Shown: one piece after another, positions 7,459 to 8,978 of the stretch
How the letters are laid out: every line of letters begins with the position of its first letter
Numbering within the stretch: the stretch's first letter is position 1
Origin: Gulosibacter massiliensis
Lineage (GTDB): Bacteria > Actinomycetota > Actinomycetes > Actinomycetales > Microbacteriaceae
Direction: 5' to 3'
Length of the DNA: 8,978 nt
Assembly: GCA_945901035.1 (NCBI GenBank)
Contig: CAMDKN010000041.1
Coordinates: forward strand, 1 to 8,978
Notes under the pieces: model-generated
What the model was told of the DNA's origin: nothing
The model's database searches: none
The model's input: the letters and a program-made list of their open reading frames with translations, nothing else
Translations under genes and position numbers: made by a program

Positions 7459-7465
7459 TAGGCTA
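7459..7465. promoter_or_regulatory. Overlapping divergent -10 elements for nadE (+) and glnA2 (-)
   Basis: The 7 bases TAGGCTA read as TAGGCT on the plus strand (7459-7464) and TAGCCT on the minus strand (7465-7460). Both fit TAnnnT. The plus hexamer ends 7 bases before the A of the nadE ATG, so transcription would start at or next to that A, giving a leaderless mRNA. The minus hexamer would start glnA2 transcription near 7453, with a leader of about 25 bases containing AAGGAG. No convincing -35 is seen for either direction. Placement fits well; activity is inferred. Confidence 0.55.
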
Positions 7466-7471
7466 CTTGTT

Positions 7472-8978
7472 ATGTCGAGAATTCGATTCGCCCTCGCCCA
7501 GTTGAACCCCATTGTGGGGGACGTCACCGGCAATTCACTGGCGATTCTCGAGGCGGTTCGAGACGCCCACGGACGGGGCGCCCGCGTGATTGTCTCCCCC
7601 GAATTATCCGTTACGGGCTATCCCGTGGAGGATCTCGCCTCGAGTTCCGATTTCATACGCCAGTCGGAACTCGGTGTGACTGCACTGGCAGAACGAATCG
7701 CCGCCGACGGTTTCGGCGACGCCATCGTGGTCGTAGGGTTTGTGGAGCGCGCCACGGAGGAAGAGTTCGGCGGAGCACGGGCCCACAATTCACTCGCCGT
7801 CCTGTCCCAGGGCCGCGTCGTCGCAACCTATGCGAAACGCCACCTTCCGACCTATTCGGTGTTCGACGAAGAACGAATCTTCGTTCCCGGCGAAGGCACC
7901 CTCATCCTGAATCTCGGTGGGGTAACGACCGGTTTCCTGATTTGCGAGGACCTCTGGCGAGACGACGGCCCCGTATCCGAACTCGCGAAACTCGACCTCG
8001 ACGTTGTCGTGATCATCAACGCCTCGCCGTTTGACATGGCGAAAGACGAAACTCGGTTTCCGCTCCTGCGCACCCGCGCACTCGAGTTTCGCGCACCGGT
8101 TGTGTATGTCAACGCGGTCGGGGGTCAAGACGACCTCGTGTTCGACGGAGACAGCGCCGTGCTCGATGCCGAGGGAACGGTACTTCTGCGGGCACCCCTT
8201 TTCACGTCCGCACTGGAACTCATCGACATCACCGGTACCGGTCTCGCCGGCGACGGCATTCCGCTCATTGAACCGAGCGACACCATCACGCCCTCCGTGG
8301 CACTGGAACTCCCCGACATCGAAGCCACGTGGAACGCGTTGGTTCTCGGAGTTCGCGACTACACGCTCAAAAATAGCTTCCCGTCAATTGTTCTCGGGCT
8401 GAGCGGTGGCATCGACAGCGCCGTGTGTGCGACCATCGCGGCGGATGCGATTGGCGCCGAACGGGTGTTTGGCGTCTCGATGCCGTCTCGGTATTCGAGC
8501 GATGGATCGAAGGATGACGCGCGGGAACTCGCCACAAACATTGGCTGCCACTACGACACCCACCCCATCGCGGGGCTGGTTGAACCGTTCGAACGAGAGC
8601 TGAATTTGAGCGGGCTGGCGGCGGAGAACATTCAGGCGCGCGCTCGGGGCATGGTTCTCATGTCGCTCAGTAATCAGCACGGCCACCTGGTTCTGTCGAC
8701 GGGCAATAAGTCCGAAGTCGCCGTCGGCTACTCGACGATTTATGGCGATTCGGTCGGCGGTTACGCACCGCTCAAGGATGTTTTCAAGACTCTGGTGTGG
8801 GATTTGGCGCGGTGGCGGAATTCGGTCGCCGCGGCACGCGGTGAAACACCCCCGATACCCGAGAATTCGATTACGAAACCGCCCAGCGCCGAACTGCGCC
8901 CCGACCAAACGGACCAGGATTCACTGCCGCCCTACGAAGTGCTCGATGCGATACTCGAGCACCTCGTCAGTAAACGAG
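7472..8978 (+). CDS. nadE: Glutamine-dependent NAD+ synthase, 5' part
   Basis: The first 502 residues of a two-domain NAD+ synthase; the frame runs off the window with no stop. It amidates nicotinic acid adenine dinucleotide to NAD+ using ATP and ammonia drawn from glutamine, the last step of NAD synthesis. The N-terminal nitrilase-type glutaminase domain (about 1-270) has the triad Glu44 (SPELSVTGYP), Lys122 (YAKRHLP) and Cys158 (LICEDLW). The C-terminal synthase domain has the PP-loop LSGGIDS (Ser311-Ser316) and STGNKSE (409-415), followed by YGDSVGGYAPLKDVFKT and ELRPDQTDQDSLPPYE. Complete relatives are roughly 550-600 residues, so perhaps 50-80 are missing. I chose ATG 7472 because IRFALAQLNPIVGD is where the family begins. 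An in-frame ATG at 7427 would add 15 unlike residues across the promoter. No Shine-Dalgarno is seen, in keeping with a leaderless start. Confidence 0.95.
   Translation, partial: MSRIRFALAQLNPIVGDVTGNSLAILEAVRDAHGRGARVIVSPELSVTGYPVEDLASSSDFIRQSELGVTALAERIAADGFGDAIVVVGFVERATEEEFGGARAHNSLAVLSQGRVVATYAKRHLPTYSVFDEERIFVPGEGTLILNLGGVTTGFLICEDLWRDDGPVSELAKLDLDVVVIINASPFDMAKDETRFPLLRTRALEFRAPVVYVNAVGGQDDLVFDGDSAVLDAEGTVLLRAPLFTSALELIDITGTGLAGDGIPLIEPSDTITPSVALELPDIEATWNALVLGVRDYTLKNSFPSIVLGLSGGIDSAVCATIAADAIGAERVFGVSMPSRYSSDGSKDDARELATNIGCHYDTHPIAGLVEPFERELNLSGLAAENIQARARGMVLMSLSNQHGHLVLSTGNKSEVAVGYSTIYGDSVGGYAPLKDVFKTLVWDLARWRNSVAAARGETPPIPENSITKPPSAELRPDQTDQDSLPPYEVLDAILEHLVSKR

Noticed and set aside
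7427..7471. Alternative nadE start at the in-frame ATG 7427
   Set aside because: It would add 15 unlike residues, translated across the predicted promoter. The family N-terminus begins at ATG 7472.
7429..7533. Longer glnA2 starting at 7533
   Set aside because: The extra 35 residues are unlike the family and run antisense to the nadE start. ATG 7428 has AAGGAG directly before it.
7523..7536. GTCAC followed after 6 bases by TTCAC inside the start of nadE, resembling part of a GlnR site
   Set aside because: Only one half-site matches. The partner is far from GAAAC, and the position is inside coding sequence, so chance is the better explanation.

Overview
The window looks like ordinary chromosome from an actinobacterium, most likely Micrococcales/Microbacteriaceae. 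The lineage call is inferred from the gene order, protein similarity as I recognise it, and a moderate G+C that I estimate by eye at about 60%. The backbone sucB - DUF4191 gene - glnA > < glnE < glnA2 is the classic actinobacterial glutamine synthetase neighbourhood, known for example from Mycobacterium tuberculosis. There are no mobile elements, CRISPR arrays or RNA genes that I can support. No stretch longer than about 110 bases lacks a gene.

Layout. Positions 1-954 (+) hold the 3' part of an E2 acyltransferase gene (sucB/dlaT type), cut by the window edge. It is followed 11 bases later by a small two-helix membrane protein gene of the DUF4191 family (966-1643, +). A 109-base intergenic region carries a near-perfect four-half-site GlnR box. 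It leads into glnA (1753-3177, +), the adenylylation-regulated type I-beta glutamine synthetase. A 13-bp hairpin with a UUCG loop sits in the 46-base gap where glnA converges with glnE. On the minus strand, glnA2 (7428-6097) and glnE (6094-3224) form a tight operon with a 2-base gap. Divergent from glnA2, after a 43-base gap with overlapping -10 elements, is nadE (7472 to the window end, +). This glutamine-dependent NAD+ synthase is cut by the right edge.

How the genes work together. GlnA makes glutamine and carries the target tyrosine (Tyr402). GlnE carries both nucleotidyltransferase active sites and should add and remove AMP on that tyrosine. The GlnR box suggests transcriptional nitrogen control of glnA. 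GlnA2 lacks the adenylylation site, so GlnE should not control it, and it also lacks an arginine that I expect in the ATP site. NadE consumes glutamine. The E2 protein ties the locus to 2-oxo acid oxidation, but the lipoate genes lipB and lipA, which usually lie between sucB and the DUF4191 gene, are missing here.

I see no new system. The points most worth following are the GlnA2 substitution, the GlnR box, the missing lipB/lipA, and the compact divergent promoter with a probably leaderless nadE.
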